Origin: Piscirickettsiaceae bacterium
Lineage (GTDB): Bacteria; Pseudomonadota; Gammaproteobacteria; Thiomicrospirales; Thiomicrospiraceae
Length of the DNA: 5,382 nucleotides
Reading direction: 5' to 3'
Assembly (NCBI GenBank): GCA_027019045.1
Contig: JALUXI010000288.1
Span: forward strand, 1 to 5,382
Below are positions 5,376 through 5,382 of the stretch, one piece after another; the first letter of the stretch is position 1, and the number at the start of each line of letters is the position of its first letter. Under the pieces are notes generated by a model that saw only the letters and a list, made by a program, of their open reading frames with translations, was not told the origin of the DNA and did no database searches. A program made the translations under genes and the position numbers.

Positions 5376-5382
5376 ATTTCTT

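Overview
The window looks like chromosomal DNA from a gammaproteobacterium of low-to-moderate GC (roughly mid-40s percent by eye). The proteobacterial MinE tail, SlyD with its insert-in-flap domain, and the CopA/CopB pair all fit this. The genus cannot be fixed from the sequence. The MinE and SlyD sequences remind me of aquatic sulfur oxidisers such as Thiomicrospira/Hydrogenovibrio more than Acinetobacter, but that is a weak impression. No transposase, integrase, tRNA or CRISPR array was seen. Genes are densely packed and no stretch over 300 bases lacks a gene.

Layout: (1) bases 1-205, + strand, the 3' end of minE. (2) 220-247, a long perfect inverted repeat between the convergent minE and copper operon. 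(3) 257-4011, minus strand, a compact copper-resistance operon. It is read from right to left: promoter with an 11-bp direct-repeat operator (3977-4011), a small secreted Cys/His-rich protein resembling CopL in size and position (3593-3946), the Tat-exported multicopper oxidase copA (1534-3519), the outer-membrane protein copB (722-1516) and a cytoplasmic DUF302 protein (257-640). (4) 4061-4110, a terminator-like hairpin. (5) 4119-4751, minus strand, a short cation diffusion facilitator-like transporter with its own promoter (4792-4826). (6) 4836-4866, a strong intrinsic terminator for the next gene. (7) 4893-5375, minus strand, slyD.

How the genes fit together: CopA probably oxidises or binds Cu(I) in the periplasm, with a very Met/His-rich loop as a copper store. 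CopB is its outer-membrane partner, and the small Cys/His-rich protein may buffer copper or help induction. The transporter and DUF302 protein are candidate accessory parts. The main observation is that the copper operon and the separate transporter gene carry nearly the same promoter: two TTCAG half-sites 11 bp apart, then exactly 10 bp, then a -10-like hexamer, with no good -35. That suggests one OmpR-family response regulator (CopR/CusR type, not in the window) switches on both units as one metal-response regulon.

Odd protein features are a CopA type-1 copper loop one residue shorter than the form I remember, a CopB without the usual Met/His-rich N-terminus, and a CDF-type transporter lacking the C-terminal domain and the usual TM5 metal-site histidine.
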